Source: Rubrivivax sp.
Lineage (GTDB): Bacteria > Pseudomonadota > Gammaproteobacteria > Burkholderiales > Burkholderiaceae
Direction of reading: 5' to 3'
DNA: 64,000 bases
Assembly: GCA_016790225.1 (NCBI GenBank)
Contig: JAEUOZ010000007.1
Location: forward strand, 1 to 64,000
Part shown: positions 1 to 8,829 of the stretch, one piece after another
Position numbering within the stretch: the first letter of the stretch is position 1
Layout of the letters: the number at the start of each line of letters is the position of its first letter
Notes under the pieces: generated by a model
The model's input: only the letters and a program-made list of their open reading frames with translations
What the model was told of the DNA's origin: nothing
Databases searched by the model: none
Translations under genes and position numbers: made by a program

Positions 1-115
1 AAAGCAGGATCAGGTTGGCGAGCAGCTCGTCGTCGTCGAACTGCGGATCCTCGCGCTGCGCGGCGATCATGCGGTCGAGCACCGAGTCCTGCGGCTGCGC
101 ACGGCGGCGCGCCAC
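1..115 (-). pseudogene. Cytochrome P450 fragment, running off the left edge
   Basis: Read on the minus strand, this stretch gives VARRRAQPQDSVLDRMIAAQ followed by a DDDELLANLILL segment. That matches the residues just before the oxygen-binding I helix (AGHET) of bacterial cytochrome P450s, heme monooxygenases of the cytoplasm. The I helix itself would lie just beyond position 1. About 200 residues of P450 should precede this point, but the DNA to the right holds a hydrolase remnant and then an RND gene, so the N-terminal half is missing. It is most likely a 5'-truncated gene. The family call rests on a short match. Confidence 0.45.
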
Positions 116-167
116 CGGGGCGCGCGGCCGCGCTCGCGCAACACGCGCGCTTGCTCGCGCGGATGCG

Positions 168-422
168 TCAGCCAGGGATCAGCGTGTCGCCGCTGACGTG
201 CATCACGAGCGTCGGGCAACGCACCTGCGGCGCATCGACGCGCGCGTCGACTTCGTAGAACGCCTTCATGTAGCGCGCGGCCATCGGCCCGCTGACGCCG
301 TGGCGCGTCAACTCGAGGTTGCCCAGCCAGTTGGCGGCCTTGATGACGAGCGGGCCCTGGCCGACCGAGCGCATCGCCAGCCGCACGCCGTCGGCGGTGG
401 TGCAGTAGCGCAGCGCTTGCAC
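168..422 (-). pseudogene. Alpha/beta hydrolase remnant with internal deletion
   Basis: From a GTG at 422 the frame reads an N-terminal alpha/beta-hydrolase segment (YCTTADGVRLAMRSVGQGP, then KAANWL). It passes directly into a segment typical of the C-terminal third (RCPTLVMHVSGDTLIPG), where a stop interrupts it right after the acid-bearing GD strand. Intact members of this family, often found with cyclase or LuxR regulators, are about 270 residues; only about 84 remain, and the nucleophile elbow GxSxG is absent. It begins 13 bp beyond the stop of the RND gene. It cannot be an active hydrolase. Confidence 0.5.
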
Positions 423-435
423 GCCCTTCGAACCC

Positions 436-3400
436 TCAAGGTGAACGGGGCAACGCCGCCGGGGCGGACGCATACGTCCGCGGCGGCATGCGCAGCCACT
501 TTCGCAGCAGCGCGATGGCGTCGTCGACGTAGGTGAACAGCACCGGGATCACGAGCAGGCTCAGGAAGGTCGAGGTGATCAGCCCGCCGATGACGACGAT
601 CGCCATCGGCGCGCGAAAGCTCGGGTCGACGCCGATGCCTAAAGCGATCGGCATCATGCCGGCGGCCATCGCGATCGTCGTCATGACGATCGGCCGCGCG
701 CGCTTGTGGCACGCGTCGAGCACCGCCTCGCGGCGCGCCAGGCCGTGCTCGCGCCGCGCCAGGATGACGTAGTCGACGAGCAGGATCGAGTTCTTCGTCG
801 CGATCCCCATCAGCATGATCAGGCCGATCATGCTCGGCATCGACAGCGCCGTGTGCGTGATGAACAGCGCCAGGAACGCGCCCGGAATCGACAGCACCAG
901 CGCCCCGAGGATGGTGACCGGCTGCACGAAGTCCTTGAACAGCAGCACGAGAACGATGTAGATGCACAACACGCCGGTGAGCATGGCCAGGCTGAAGCTC
1001 TGGAAGAGTTCAGCCATCGCTTCGGCGTCGCCGATCTCGGTGACGATGATGCCCGGGGGCAGGTTCTTCAGCGTCGGCAGCGCGAGCGCGGCGTCCTTCA
1101 CCGCGCCCAGCGGCTGCTGGTTCAGCTCGATCTCGAAGTTGACGTTGCGCTGGCGGTTGTAGCGGTCCACTTCCGCCGGGCCGCTGTCGATGGCCAGCGT
1201 GGCCACGTTGCCCAGCGGCACCGGCCCGTTGCGGCCCGGCACCGGCAGGCGCTCCAGCAGCGCGAGGTCGGTGCGCGCCGAGGCCGGCAGGCGTACGACG
1301 ATGGGCACCTGGCGCTGGCTGAGGTTGAGCTTGGGCAGGCTCTGGTCGAAGTCACCGGCAGTGGCGATGCGCAGCGTGTCGGCCATCGCCGCGGAAGTGA
1401 CGCCGAGGTCGGCCGCCTTGGCGAAATCGGGCCGCACGATGAGCTCGGGGCGCACGAGGCTGGAGCTCGAGGTGACGTTGCCGATGTCGGGAATCGTGCG
1501 CAGCTCGCGCTCGACCTTCGCGGCGTGCGCGGCAAGTGCCGCGCCGTCCTCGCCGGCCAGCACCAGCACGTACTTCTCGCTGCTTTGGCCGAAGCCGACC
1601 TTCACGCGCGCGCCGGGCAGCACGTCGAGTGCGCGGCGCAGCTCGCTCTCGACGTCCTGCTTGCTCACGCCGGGGCGGTCGCTGCGGTGCGTGAGCTTGA
1701 TGGTCAGCGTCGCCTTGCGCACGTCGGGCAGGCCGCCACCGGGTGTCCAGATGTCGGCGCCGGTGGCACCGCCGCCCACCGTGGTGTAGACGAGCCGCAC
1801 CTGCGGGTGGCCCTGCACGAGCTTGCGTGCCTGCTCGGCGGCGTCCAAGGTCTGTTGGTAGGTGGCGCCGGGCGGCAGCGTCAGCGACACCTGCGTCTGG
1901 CCGAAGTCGTCGGGCGGGATGAAGCCGGTGGGCAGCAGCCCCACCAGGCCGAAGCTGCCGACGAAGAACACCGCCGTCGCGATCATCGTCACGATGCGAT
2001 GCCTCAGGCACCACGCCGCCCAGCCCATGTAGATCTGCAGCCACTTCGGTTCGTGGTGCTCCCGCCGGGGCGGCTTCAGCACATAGGCGGCCATCATCGG
2101 CGTGAGCATGCGCGCCACCACCAGCGAGAAGAAGACCGCGATCGCCGCCGTCCAGCCGAACTGCACGAAGAACTTGCCCGGCACGCCGGCCATGAAGGCG
2201 GTGGGCAGGAAGACGGCAATCAGCGTGAAGGTCGTGGCGATCACCGCCAGGCCGATCTCGTCAGCCGCCTCCATGGCCGCCTCGAAGGGCGTCTTGCCCA
2301 TCTTCAGGTGCCGCATGATGTTCTCGATCTCGACGATGGCGTCATCCACGAGGATGCCCACCACGAGCGACATCGACAGCAGCGTCACCACGTTCAAGGA
2401 GAAGCCGAACACGTAGTGCATCACCGCGAACGCAGGCAGGATGGACAGCGGCAGCGCCACGGCAGCCACGAAGGTGGCACGCCAGTCGCGCAGGAAGAGC
2501 CAGACCACGATCACCGCCAGCAGCGCGCCTTCCATCAGCAGGTACATGCTGCCGTGGAAGTTCTCCACCGTCGGCTCGACGAAGTTGAAGACCTCGGTCA
2601 CCTGGATGTCCGGGTGCGCGGCGCGCAGCTTCTCGATGGCCACACGCACGCCGTCGAGCACATCCGTCTCGCCGGCCCCGCGCGAACGCACGATCTCGAA
2701 GGCAACGGCTGGCTTGCCGTTGACCAGCGCGGCAGAGCGGATCTCTCCGACGGTGTCGGAGACCGTCGCGACCTGGTCCAGGCGGATGCGGCGGCCATCG
2801 GACAGCGGGATCTCCAGCTGGGCCAGCTCGGCCGCGCTGGCCACAGTGGCGATGGTGCGCACGCTCTGCTCGCTGCCGCCGATGTCCGTGCGGCCGCCGG
2901 AGGCGTCCTGCTGCACGTCGCGCAGCTGGCGCGAGATGTCCGCCGCGCCGGCGTTCAGGGCCAGCAGCTTGCCCGGATCCAGTTCCACGCGCACCTCGCG
3001 CGTGACACCGCCCACGCGGGCCACCGAGCCCACGCCGCGCACCGCCAGCACGGCGCGCGTGACATCGTTGTCCACAAACCAGGACAGCGCCTCGTCATCC
3101 ATGCGGCTGGATGCGACGGTGTAGGTGAGGATGGGCGCGCCGGCCAGTTCCAGCTTGTTGATGGTCGGGTCGCGGATGTCGGCCGGCAGGTCCGCGCGCA
3201 CGCGGCTCACGGCCGCCCGCACGTCGTCCAGCGCTTCCTGCGTGGGTTTTTCCAGGCGGAACTCGGTGGTCACGGTGGCCACGCCGTCCTGCACCTTGGT
3301 ATAGATGTTCTTCACGCCGGTGAGCGAGGCCACGGCGTTTTCCAGCTTGCGCGCGACCTCGGTCTCCATCTGCGCGGGGGCTGCACCGGGCAGGCTGGCG

Positions 3401-3543
3401 GTGACGACGATGGTGGGCAGATCGATGTCCGGAAACTGCTGGATCTTCATGGACTTGAAGCCCATGATCCCCAGCACCGTGAGCAGCACGAACAGCATCA
3501 CCGAAGGGATCGGGTTGCGGATGCACCAGGCGGAGACGTTCAT
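436..3543 (-). CDS. RND multidrug efflux pump, inner-membrane permease (AcrB/MdtB-like)
   Basis: This 1035-residue protein is a full-length HAE1-type RND permease, a proton-driven trimeric pump that exports drugs or other amphiphiles across both membranes with an adaptor and an outer-membrane channel. It has the family layout: N-terminal MNVSAWCIRNP, a helix and then the first periplasmic loop (FPDIDLPTIVV), the TM4 motif LVVGILVDDAIVEIEN with paired aspartates, a second periplasmic loop, and the C-terminal helices (GIATKNSILLVDY). The ATG at 3543 was chosen because it gives the standard RND N-terminus; the upstream extension only shadows the adaptor gene. It follows the adaptor gene after a 67-bp gap. 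No outer-membrane factor gene is beside it. Substrate unknown. Confidence 0.93.
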   Translation of the reverse strand: MNVSAWCIRNPIPSVMLFVLLTVLGIMGFKSMKIQQFPDIDLPTIVVTASLPGAAPAQMETEVARKLENAVASLTGVKNIYTKVQDGVATVTTEFRLEKPTQEALDDVRAAVSRVRADLPADIRDPTINKLELAGAPILTYTVASSRMDDEALSWFVDNDVTRAVLAVRGVGSVARVGGVTREVRVELDPGKLLALNAGAADISRQLRDVQQDASGGRTDIGGSEQSVRTIATVASAAELAQLEIPLSDGRRIRLDQVATVSDTVGEIRSAALVNGKPAVAFEIVRSRGAGETDVLDGVRVAIEKLRAAHPDIQVTEVFNFVEPTVENFHGSMYLLMEGALLAVIVVWLFLRDWRATFVAAVALPLSILPAFAVMHYVFGFSLNVVTLLSMSLVVGILVDDAIVEIENIMRHLKMGKTPFEAAMEAADEIGLAVIATTFTLIAVFLPTAFMAGVPGKFFVQFGWTAAIAVFFSLVVARMLTPMMAAYVLKPPRREHHEPKWLQIYMGWAAWCLRHRIVTMIATAVFFVGSFGLVGLLPTGFIPPDDFGQTQVSLTLPPGATYQQTLDAAEQARKLVQGHPQVRLVYTTVGGGATGADIWTPGGGLPDVRKATLTIKLTHRSDRPGVSKQDVESELRRALDVLPGARVKVGFGQSSEKYVLVLAGEDGAALAAHAAKVERELRTIPDIGNVTSSSSLVRPELIVRPDFAKAADLGVTSAAMADTLRIATAGDFDQSLPKLNLSQRQVPIVVRLPASARTDLALLERLPVPGRNGPVPLGNVATLAIDSGPAEVDRYNRQRNVNFEIELNQQPLGAVKDAALALPTLKNLPPGIIVTEIGDAEAMAELFQSFSLAMLTGVLCIYIVLVLLFKDFVQPVTILGALVLSIPGAFLALFITHTALSMPSMIGLIMLMGIATKNSILLVDYVILARREHGLARREAVLDACHKRARPIVMTTIAMAAGMMPIALGIGVDPSFRAPMAIVVIGGLITSTFLSLLVIPVLFTYVDDAIALLRKWLRMPPRTYASAPAALPRSP

Positions 3544-3610
3544 CGGAGAAGCCTTGAAGAGATTCGATCGGCGGAGCGGGCGGCGCGCGGGGCGAGGCTG
3601 ATCTGAAGCG

Positions 3611-4822
3611 TCAGCTCTTGCCGGCGCCCGGCGCTGCGGTGGCGGTCGGCGCGGGCGACCCGGGCCCGACGCCCGCGGCCGGCGTGACCACCCGCACCAC
3701 GTCGCCATCGGCCAGGAAGGCGCCGCCAGCGGCCACCACGCGGGCCCGCTCGTCCAGGCCGCTGACGATCTCGACGCGGTCGCCCTGGCGTCGGCCGACG
3801 CTGACCTTGGTCTGCGCGACACGATCGCCGGCCCCCAGCACGAAGACGTAGCTGAAGCCTTCGCGCAGCAGCACCGCGCCTTGCGGCAAGGTGAGGCCGG
3901 CGCTGCTGCCGATGTCGAATTCACCGCGCGCGAACATGCCGGCCTTGAGCGAGCCGGCGGCCGGCAGATCGACGTAGACCAGGCCATTGCGCGTGGCCGG
4001 ATCCACCGTGGGCGCCACCATGCGCACGCGGCCGTTCACCGGCGTGCTGGCGCCCGGGGCCGACACGCGAACGCTCATGCCAGGTCGGACCTGCGCCAGC
4101 TCGACGGCAGCGACCTCGGCGCGCCACTCGAGCCGGCCACCACGGATCAGGCGAAAGAGCTCCTGGCCGGCCGGCACCACCGCACCCACGGTAGCCAGGC
4201 GGGCGGAAATCACGCCGCTGTCCGGCGCCAGGACCTGGGTGTGCGACAGACGCAGTTCCAGCGCGCGCAGGCTGGCGCGCGAGGCCTCCAGCCGGGCCTG
4301 CGCCGTGCGCTCGCCGGTGAGCAGCTGCTGCACCTGCTGCGCCGACAGCGCGCCGGTGGGCTGCAGGTCGCGGGCGCGCTGCGCATTGGCGGCGGCTTCG
4401 GCCAAGGTGGCTTCCGATTCGGCGACCGCTGCGCGCCCTTGCGCCAGCTCGGCCTGCGCCATCTCGGCCGCAAAGCTGGCCAGCACCTGGCCGCGCTGCA
4501 CCACATCGCCCACGTTGACGCGCACCTCGGCCAGGCGCCAGCCGTTGGATTCCGCGCCGATGATGGCTTCCTGCCAGGCGGCCACGTTGCCGTTGGCGCT
4601 CAAGGCGCTGGCCAGCGTCACGCGCTGCGGCTGCACGACGGTCACCGTCAGCGCCGGCTTGGCGGCAGTGGCGGCCGCGCCGGCTGCGGGCTTGGCTGCC
4701 TTGTCATCGGCCGCGACAGCCGCCCACGTGGCGGCCAGGCCGACGAGCACCACGGCGACGGCGCCAGCGCCCAGCGCCAGGCGGGTGGGGGAGGAGAGGG
4801 CGGTGAGTTTGCGGGTGTTCAT
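3611..4822 (-). CDS. RND efflux periplasmic adaptor (membrane fusion protein)
   Basis: This 403-residue protein is a membrane fusion protein linking the RND permease to an outer-membrane channel. An N-terminal signal-anchor helix (LALGAGAVAVVLVGLAATWA) is followed by an Ala-rich linker. Two lipoyl half-motifs (WRLAEVRVNVGDVVQRGQVL and VLAPDSGVISARLATVGAVV) flank an Ala/Gln/Arg-rich alpha hairpin at about 115-200. Beta-barrel and membrane-proximal domains follow. The ATG overlaps the stop of the upstream TetR gene in an ATGA, so translation is probably coupled. The set tetR-adaptor-pump points to one repressor-controlled operon. Confidence 0.92.
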   Translation of the reverse strand: MNTRKLTALSSPTRLALGAGAVAVVLVGLAATWAAVAADDKAAKPAAGAAATAAKPALTVTVVQPQRVTLASALSANGNVAAWQEAIIGAESNGWRLAEVRVNVGDVVQRGQVLASFAAEMAQAELAQGRAAVAESEATLAEAAANAQRARDLQPTGALSAQQVQQLLTGERTAQARLEASRASLRALELRLSHTQVLAPDSGVISARLATVGAVVPAGQELFRLIRGGRLEWRAEVAAVELAQVRPGMSVRVSAPGASTPVNGRVRMVAPTVDPATRNGLVYVDLPAAGSLKAGMFARGEFDIGSSAGLTLPQGAVLLREGFSYVFVLGAGDRVAQTKVSVGRRQGDRVEIVSGLDERARVVAAGGAFLADGDVVRVVTPAAGVGPGSPAPTATAAPGAGKS

Positions 4823-5592
4823 GGTCGGATCGTTTCGGCAATCGAGGAGGCGTGTCGCGGGTCGGCCTGTGACGAGATCGCGCCGCCAGCGCGCCGCTGT
4901 GCCTCGGCGGCCACCATGGCCAGGCTGCAGCGCAGCAGGGTGTCGGCCCAGGCATCGAAGGCGCCGGGCGCGGTATTGACGCCCGGCACGAGCTGTTCGT
5001 TGATGTCCAGGCCCACGTGCAGTTGCACGCCCAGACCTTCGAGGCACAGCGCCAGGCGCTGCAACTCGGCATCCGGCTCGGCCAGGTCCAGGTGGCGCTG
5101 CAGGACGCTCAGCAGCGCGCGGTGCAGCGGCAGGATCATGTCGCTGACCGCCTGTTCGAAGAGACCCGAAGGTTCCAGCATCTCGCGGAAGTGCAGCTTG
5201 GTGCAGAGCCGGGCGACATCGCCCTGGCGCAGCGTGCACAGGAAGCCTTCGTAGAAGCCGCGCAGCGAGGCTTCAAGCCCCAGGCCCTCGGCGCTGATGC
5301 GAGCCGCATCGCCCGCCAGATCGCCATCGGGCTCGAACAGCACCGCGCGATAGAGGCCGGCCTTGTCGCCGAAGTAGTAGCTGATGGCGGCGACATTCAC
5401 GCCGGCGGCCTCTGCGAGCTCACGCGTGGAGGTCTTGGCGAAGCCTTGGTGCGCAAACAGGCGCAGCCCGGCCATCAGCAGCCGCTGGCGAGGCTCGTCA
5501 CCGCCCGTGGCGGGTGGCGACGACGCGTGCGCTGCCAGCGGCTGAGCGTGTCGGCTGTCACCTACGGCCGGGAGGCGGTGTTTGGAGTTCAA
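4819..5592 (-). CDS. TetR-family repressor of the efflux operon (CecR/YbiH-like)
   Basis: This 257-residue protein has an N-terminal TetR helix-turn-helix at about 33-80 (RQRLLMAGLRLFAHQGFAKT, then AAGVNVAAISYYFGDKAGLY) and a long ligand-binding C-terminal half of the CecR/YbiH type. The first 30 residues are a poorly conserved tail. The predicted start is TTG at 5592; no in-frame ATG precedes the HTH. A perfect 18-bp palindrome begins 20 bp upstream, consistent with autorepression of the regulator-adaptor-pump operon. The inducer cannot be read from sequence. Confidence 0.88.
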   Translation of the reverse strand: MNSKHRLPAVGDSRHAQPLAAHASSPPATGGDEPRQRLLMAGLRLFAHQGFAKTSTRELAEAAGVNVAAISYYFGDKAGLYRAVLFEPDGDLAGDAARISAEGLGLEASLRGFYEGFLCTLRQGDVARLCTKLHFREMLEPSGLFEQAVSDMILPLHRALLSVLQRHLDLAEPDAELQRLALCLEGLGVQLHVGLDINEQLVPGVNTAPGAFDAWADTLLRCSLAMVAAEAQRRAGGAISSQADPRHASSIAETIRP

Positions 5593-5611
5593 GATGTGAA
5601 CCGAAGAGTCT

Positions 5612-5629
5612 AAATCAAACGTTTGATTT
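5612..5629. promoter_or_regulatory. Perfect 18-bp palindrome, probable TetR operator
   Basis: AAATCAAACGTTTGATTT is identical on both strands with no spacer. It sits 20 bp upstream of the TetR gene and abuts a minus-strand TAGACT hexamer (5612-5607) that could be the -10 box, so a dimer bound here would block polymerase. Length, symmetry and position fit operators of efflux-linked TetR repressors. Confidence 0.75.
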
Positions 5630-5751
5630 GACCCGGATCATGCCCCACGCGCTGCCCATCGAGGCGTGCGGGCACCAAGACCCCAAGACTTGCTCGGATT
5701 TGTGTGCCCGCCAGCGCCGTCAGCGCACGGCGCCCGCGGCGCGGTGGCCGA

Positions 5752-7251
5752 TCAGCGGGGCGTGCCCTTGACCACGCCGTAGCGCGCCAGCGTCGCGCGG
5801 CGCGCCGTGTCGTGATCCACCACCGGCTGCGGGTAGTCGCGGCCCAGCGCCACGCCGGCCGCGCTCAGGTCCACCGGCCGGGCCAGCCAGGGCGCGTGCA
5901 GCGCTTCGTCGGGCAGCGCGGCCAGCTGCGGCAGGTAGCGGCGGATGAACTTGCCCTGCGGATCGAAGCGGCGGCTCTGCGTCACCGGGTTGAAGATGCG
6001 GAACCAGGGCTGCGCATCGCAGCCCGTGGACGCGGCCCATTGCCAGCCGCCGTTGTTGGCGGCCAGATCGAAGTCGTTCAGATGCTGCGCGAAGTAGGCC
6101 TCGCCGCGTCGCCAGTCGAGCCCCAGATCCTTGCTGAGGAAGCTGGCCACGATCATGCGCAGGCGGTTGTGCATGTAGCCGGTCTGGTTGATCTGGTGCA
6201 TGGCGGCGTCGACGATCGGGTAGCCCGTGCGGCCTTCGCACCAGGCGGCAAACAGCTGATCGGCGTGGGGGCCCTTCTCCCAGGCGATGCGCTCGTACTC
6301 GGGCCTCCAGGCGCGGCCCACGGCCTGCGGATGATGGTGCAGGACCTGGTGATAGAAGTCGCGCCAGACCAGCTCCGACAGCCACACCTCGGCGCCGCGC
6401 GAGCCCGCCTGCGCACGCGTCCAGGCTTCGCGCACCAGCCGCCGGATCGAGATCGTGCCGAAGCGCAGGTGCGTGCTGAGGTAGCTGGGGCCCTTCACGG
6501 CGGGAAAGTCGCGCGTCTGGTCGTATCGGTCCACACGCTCGGCCAGAAACTCGTCCAGCAATGCTTCGGCACCCGCCGAGCCGGCGGGCAGCTTCAGCTG
6601 CGGCAGATTGGTGGGCTGAAAGCCGAGCTGTTCCAGCGTGGGCACGGGTGTCGTCCAAGGCGGCGGCACGGGCGCCAGCGCGGCCGCGTGCGGCGCCACC
6701 GCCAGCGGCGCGATGTGGGCCGGCTGCAGCTTCTTCAGCCAGGCCGTGCGGTAGGGCGTGAAGACGCCGTAGGGCGTGCCCCCGCCGGTGAGCAGCTCGC
6801 TGCGTTCGAAGACCACATGGTCCTTCAGCGTGTGCAGCGCGATGCCCTGATCCGCCAGCGCGCCGCGCAGCTGCGTGTCGCGCTGCAGCGCATAGGGGTC
6901 GTCGTCATGGCTGGCGTAGACCGCCTGCACGTCCAGTTCAGTGGCGAGCCGGCGGATCTCCGGCAGCACCTGGCCGTGGCGCACGATCAGGCCCGCGCCC
7001 TCGATGCCCTGATCGGCGGCCAGGCGGCGCAGTGCTTCATCCAGCGCCACCAGGCTTTCACGGATGAACTCCACGCGGCGGTCGGCCCGCGGCAGCGGAT
7101 CCAGGATCGCACGATCAAAGACAAACACACACCAGACCTTGCGGGCCTGGCGCAGCGCGTGATGCAGCGCGGCATGGTCTTCGGCGCGCAGGTCCCGGCG
7201 CAGCCAGACCAGCGCGCGCGACACGCTCTTCAGGGTGGGTTCTGCCGACAT
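5752..7251 (-). CDS. phrB: Deoxyribodipyrimidine photolyase
   Basis: This 499-residue cytoplasmic flavoprotein belongs to the photolyase/cryptochrome family and would use blue light to split cyclobutane pyrimidine dimers. The N-terminal antenna domain (ALVWLRRDLRAEDHAALHHA) binds a light-harvesting cofactor. The C-terminal FAD domain carries the class I signatures ELVWRDFYHQVL and the region from NNGGWQWAASTGCDAQPWFR through FNPVTQSRRFDP. Length is normal. The ATG at 7251 gives the expected start of the antenna domain; an upstream extension would overlap the divergent yqgE promoter. It is transcribed divergently from yqgE. Confidence 0.93.
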   Translation of the reverse strand: MSAEPTLKSVSRALVWLRRDLRAEDHAALHHALRQARKVWCVFVFDRAILDPLPRADRRVEFIRESLVALDEALRRLAADQGIEGAGLIVRHGQVLPEIRRLATELDVQAVYASHDDDPYALQRDTQLRGALADQGIALHTLKDHVVFERSELLTGGGTPYGVFTPYRTAWLKKLQPAHIAPLAVAPHAAALAPVPPPWTTPVPTLEQLGFQPTNLPQLKLPAGSAGAEALLDEFLAERVDRYDQTRDFPAVKGPSYLSTHLRFGTISIRRLVREAWTRAQAGSRGAEVWLSELVWRDFYHQVLHHHPQAVGRAWRPEYERIAWEKGPHADQLFAAWCEGRTGYPIVDAAMHQINQTGYMHNRLRMIVASFLSKDLGLDWRRGEAYFAQHLNDFDLAANNGGWQWAASTGCDAQPWFRIFNPVTQSRRFDPQGKFIRRYLPQLAALPDEALHAPWLARPVDLSAAGVALGRDYPQPVVDHDTARRATLARYGVVKGTPR

Positions 7252-7293
7252 GACCCGAGTGTGCCCTTGCAGGCGCGTCAGAGGGCCGGGGCA

Positions 7294-7299
7294 TAGAAT
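7294..7299 (+). promoter_or_regulatory. -10 box of the yqgE promoter
   Basis: TAGAAT lies 7 nt before the yqgE ATG, which has no Shine-Dalgarno sequence. Transcription would then begin at or one base before the start codon. No good -35 box was found at 16-18 bp. Confidence 0.5.
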
Positions 7300-7306
7300 T
7301 CCCGCC

Positions 7307-7891
7307 ATGTCCCAGGCTGCGCACATCAACCTCACGAACCAGTTCCTGATCGCCATGCCCGGCATGGCCGACGAGAACTTCGCCGGTTCGGTGGTCTACC
7401 TGTGCGAGCACACGCCCCGCGGCGCGCTGGGCCTGGTGATCAACAAGCCCATCGACATCAAGCTGCGCAGCCTGTTCGAGAAGGTCGAGCTCTCGCTGGA
7501 TCGGGCCGAGCTGGCCGAGCAGCCGGTGTACTTCGGCGGCCCGGTGCAGACCGAGCGCGGGTTTGTGCTGCACCCCAAGCGCGCGAGCGACGACAGCCCC
7601 TATTCCTCGACGATGGCCATCGCCGGCGCCGCCCTCGAGATGACCACCAGCAAGGACGTGCTGGAAGCCATCGCCCAGGGGTCCGGGCCGGCCAAGATGC
7701 TCGTGATGCTGGGCTACGCCGGCTGGTCGGCCGGACAGCTGGAAGATGAACTCAGCCGCAACGGCTGGCTCACCGTGGATGCCGATCCCGCCGTCATCTT
7801 CGACACGCCGGTGGAGCAGCGCTACGAGCGCGCCTTCCAGCTGCTGGGCATCGACCCCCGCATGCTCTCGCCAGAGGCGGGGCATGCCTGA
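7307..7891 (+). CDS. yqgE: YqgE/AlgH family protein
   Basis: This 194-residue protein is a full-length YqgE/AlgH (DUF179) member: NLTNQFLIAMPGMADENFAG at the start, then YLCEHTPRGALGLVINKP and YFGGPVQTERGFVLH. The biochemical role of the family is not settled; it is named AlgH from an effect on alginate regulation in Pseudomonas and is usually next to ruvX, as here (18 bp gap). The ATG at 7307 starts the conserved region and lies just after a -10 box. It heads the yqgE-ruvX-pyrR-pyrB-pyrX run. Confidence 0.92.
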   Translation: MSQAAHINLTNQFLIAMPGMADENFAGSVVYLCEHTPRGALGLVINKPIDIKLRSLFEKVELSLDRAELAEQPVYFGGPVQTERGFVLHPKRASDDSPYSSTMAIAGAALEMTTSKDVLEAIAQGSGPAKMLVMLGYAGWSAGQLEDELSRNGWLTVDADPAVIFDTPVEQRYERAFQLLGIDPRMLSPEAGHA

Positions 7892-7909
7892 GGCAGCGCG
7901 TCGGTCGGC

Positions 7910-8317
7910 ATGAGCCACGGCAGCGCAGCGCCCTCACGTCCCCAATCCTTGCTGGCTTTTGATTTTGGTCTGCGCCGCGTGGGCGTGGCCTTCGGCACGC
8001 GCCTGCTGGGCCGTGGCCGGCCGCTCAAGACCCTGCACAGCGAAGGCGAGGCCCGTTTCAGAGCCATCGCCGCCCTCATCGCCGAGTGGCAGCCCGAGGC
8101 ACTGGCCGTGGGCGTGCCCTTTCATCCGGACGGCGCGGCCCATGACAATACGCGCCGGGCGCAGCGCTTTGCGCGCCAACTGCAGGGCCGCTTCCGGCTG
8201 CCCGTGCACGAGGTCGACGAACGCTACACCACGACCGAGGCCCTGGCCGACGGCGCGGCCGATGCCGATGCCGCCGCGGCCGTGCTGATCCTGGAACAGT
8301 ACCTGCGCAGCTCCTGA
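7910..8317 (+). CDS. ruvX: Putative pre-16S rRNA nuclease YqgF/RuvX
   Basis: This 135-residue protein has the YqgF RNase H-like fold: the first acidic strand LLAFDFGLRRVGVAFGT, the GVPFHPDG loop, VHEVDERYTTTEA and a final Asp-containing helix (DADAAAAVLILEQYL). The family matures the 5' end of 16S rRNA and was earlier called a Holliday-junction resolvase. Length is normal. It sits between yqgE and pyrR, with only 6 bp to pyrR, so the genes are probably co-transcribed. Confidence 0.92.
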   Translation: MSHGSAAPSRPQSLLAFDFGLRRVGVAFGTRLLGRGRPLKTLHSEGEARFRAIAALIAEWQPEALAVGVPFHPDGAAHDNTRRAQRFARQLQGRFRLPVHEVDERYTTTEALADGAADADAAAAVLILEQYLRSS

Positions 8318-8323
8318 ACCACC

Positions 8324-8827
8324 ATGCTGTCACTCGACGCGGAGAGTCTCTACCTCAACCTGCAGCGCGGCGTGCAGGGCCTGCTGCCCGAACGGCCCGA
8401 GGCCGCGCTGGTGGGCATCTGGTCCGGCGGCGCCTGGCTGGCCGAACGCCTGCAGCGCGATCTGCGGCTGCCCGGCAGCTGCGGCGTCATCTCCAGCACC
8501 CTGCACCGGGACGACTTCGGCTCGCGCGGGCTGGCCAGCGGCACCGATGCCACGCACCTGCCTTTTGCCATCGATGGCCGGCACATCGTGCTGGTGGACG
8601 ACGTGCTCTACACCGGCCGCACCATCCGCGCCGTGATCAACGAACTCTATGACTTCGGCCGCCCGGCCAGCGTGACCTTGGCCGTGCTGGTCGATCGCGG
8701 CGGCCGTGAGCTGCCGATCGAACCCGCGGTCGCCGCCGCCCGCATTGCCGTGCCGGCGCACCAGCGCCTGAGCCTGGCTCGCGACGATCAAGGGCGCTTC
8801 ACCTTCGCCGTGAAGGAGCGCGGCTGA
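8324..8827 (+). CDS. pyrR: PyrR, pyrimidine regulatory protein / uracil phosphoribosyltransferase
   Basis: This 167-residue type I phosphoribosyltransferase has the PRPP-binding loop in [19 protein letters not shown] and the PyrR-type hood ([24 protein letters not shown]). In Bacillus, PyrR binds pyr mRNA and has weak UPRTase activity; in proteobacteria its regulatory role is less certain. It is followed after 2 bp by pyrB, so it is clearly part of the pyrimidine operon. No pyr-type attenuator was recognised upstream. Confidence 0.92.
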   Translation: MLSLDAESLYLNLQRGVQGLLPERPEAALVGIWSGGAWLAERLQRDLRLPGSCGVISSTLHRDDFGSRGLASGTDATHLPFAIDGRHIVLVDDVLYTGRTIRAVINELYDFGRPASVTLAVLVDRGGRELPIEPAVAAARIAVPAHQRLSLARDDQGRFTFAVKERG

Positions 8828-8829
8828 AC

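Noticed and set aside
706..3606. 966-residue open frame antisense to the RND permease
   Set aside because: Low-complexity Arg/His/Ala-rich product, a typical shadow of a GC-rich gene; the opposite strand encodes a clear RND pump.
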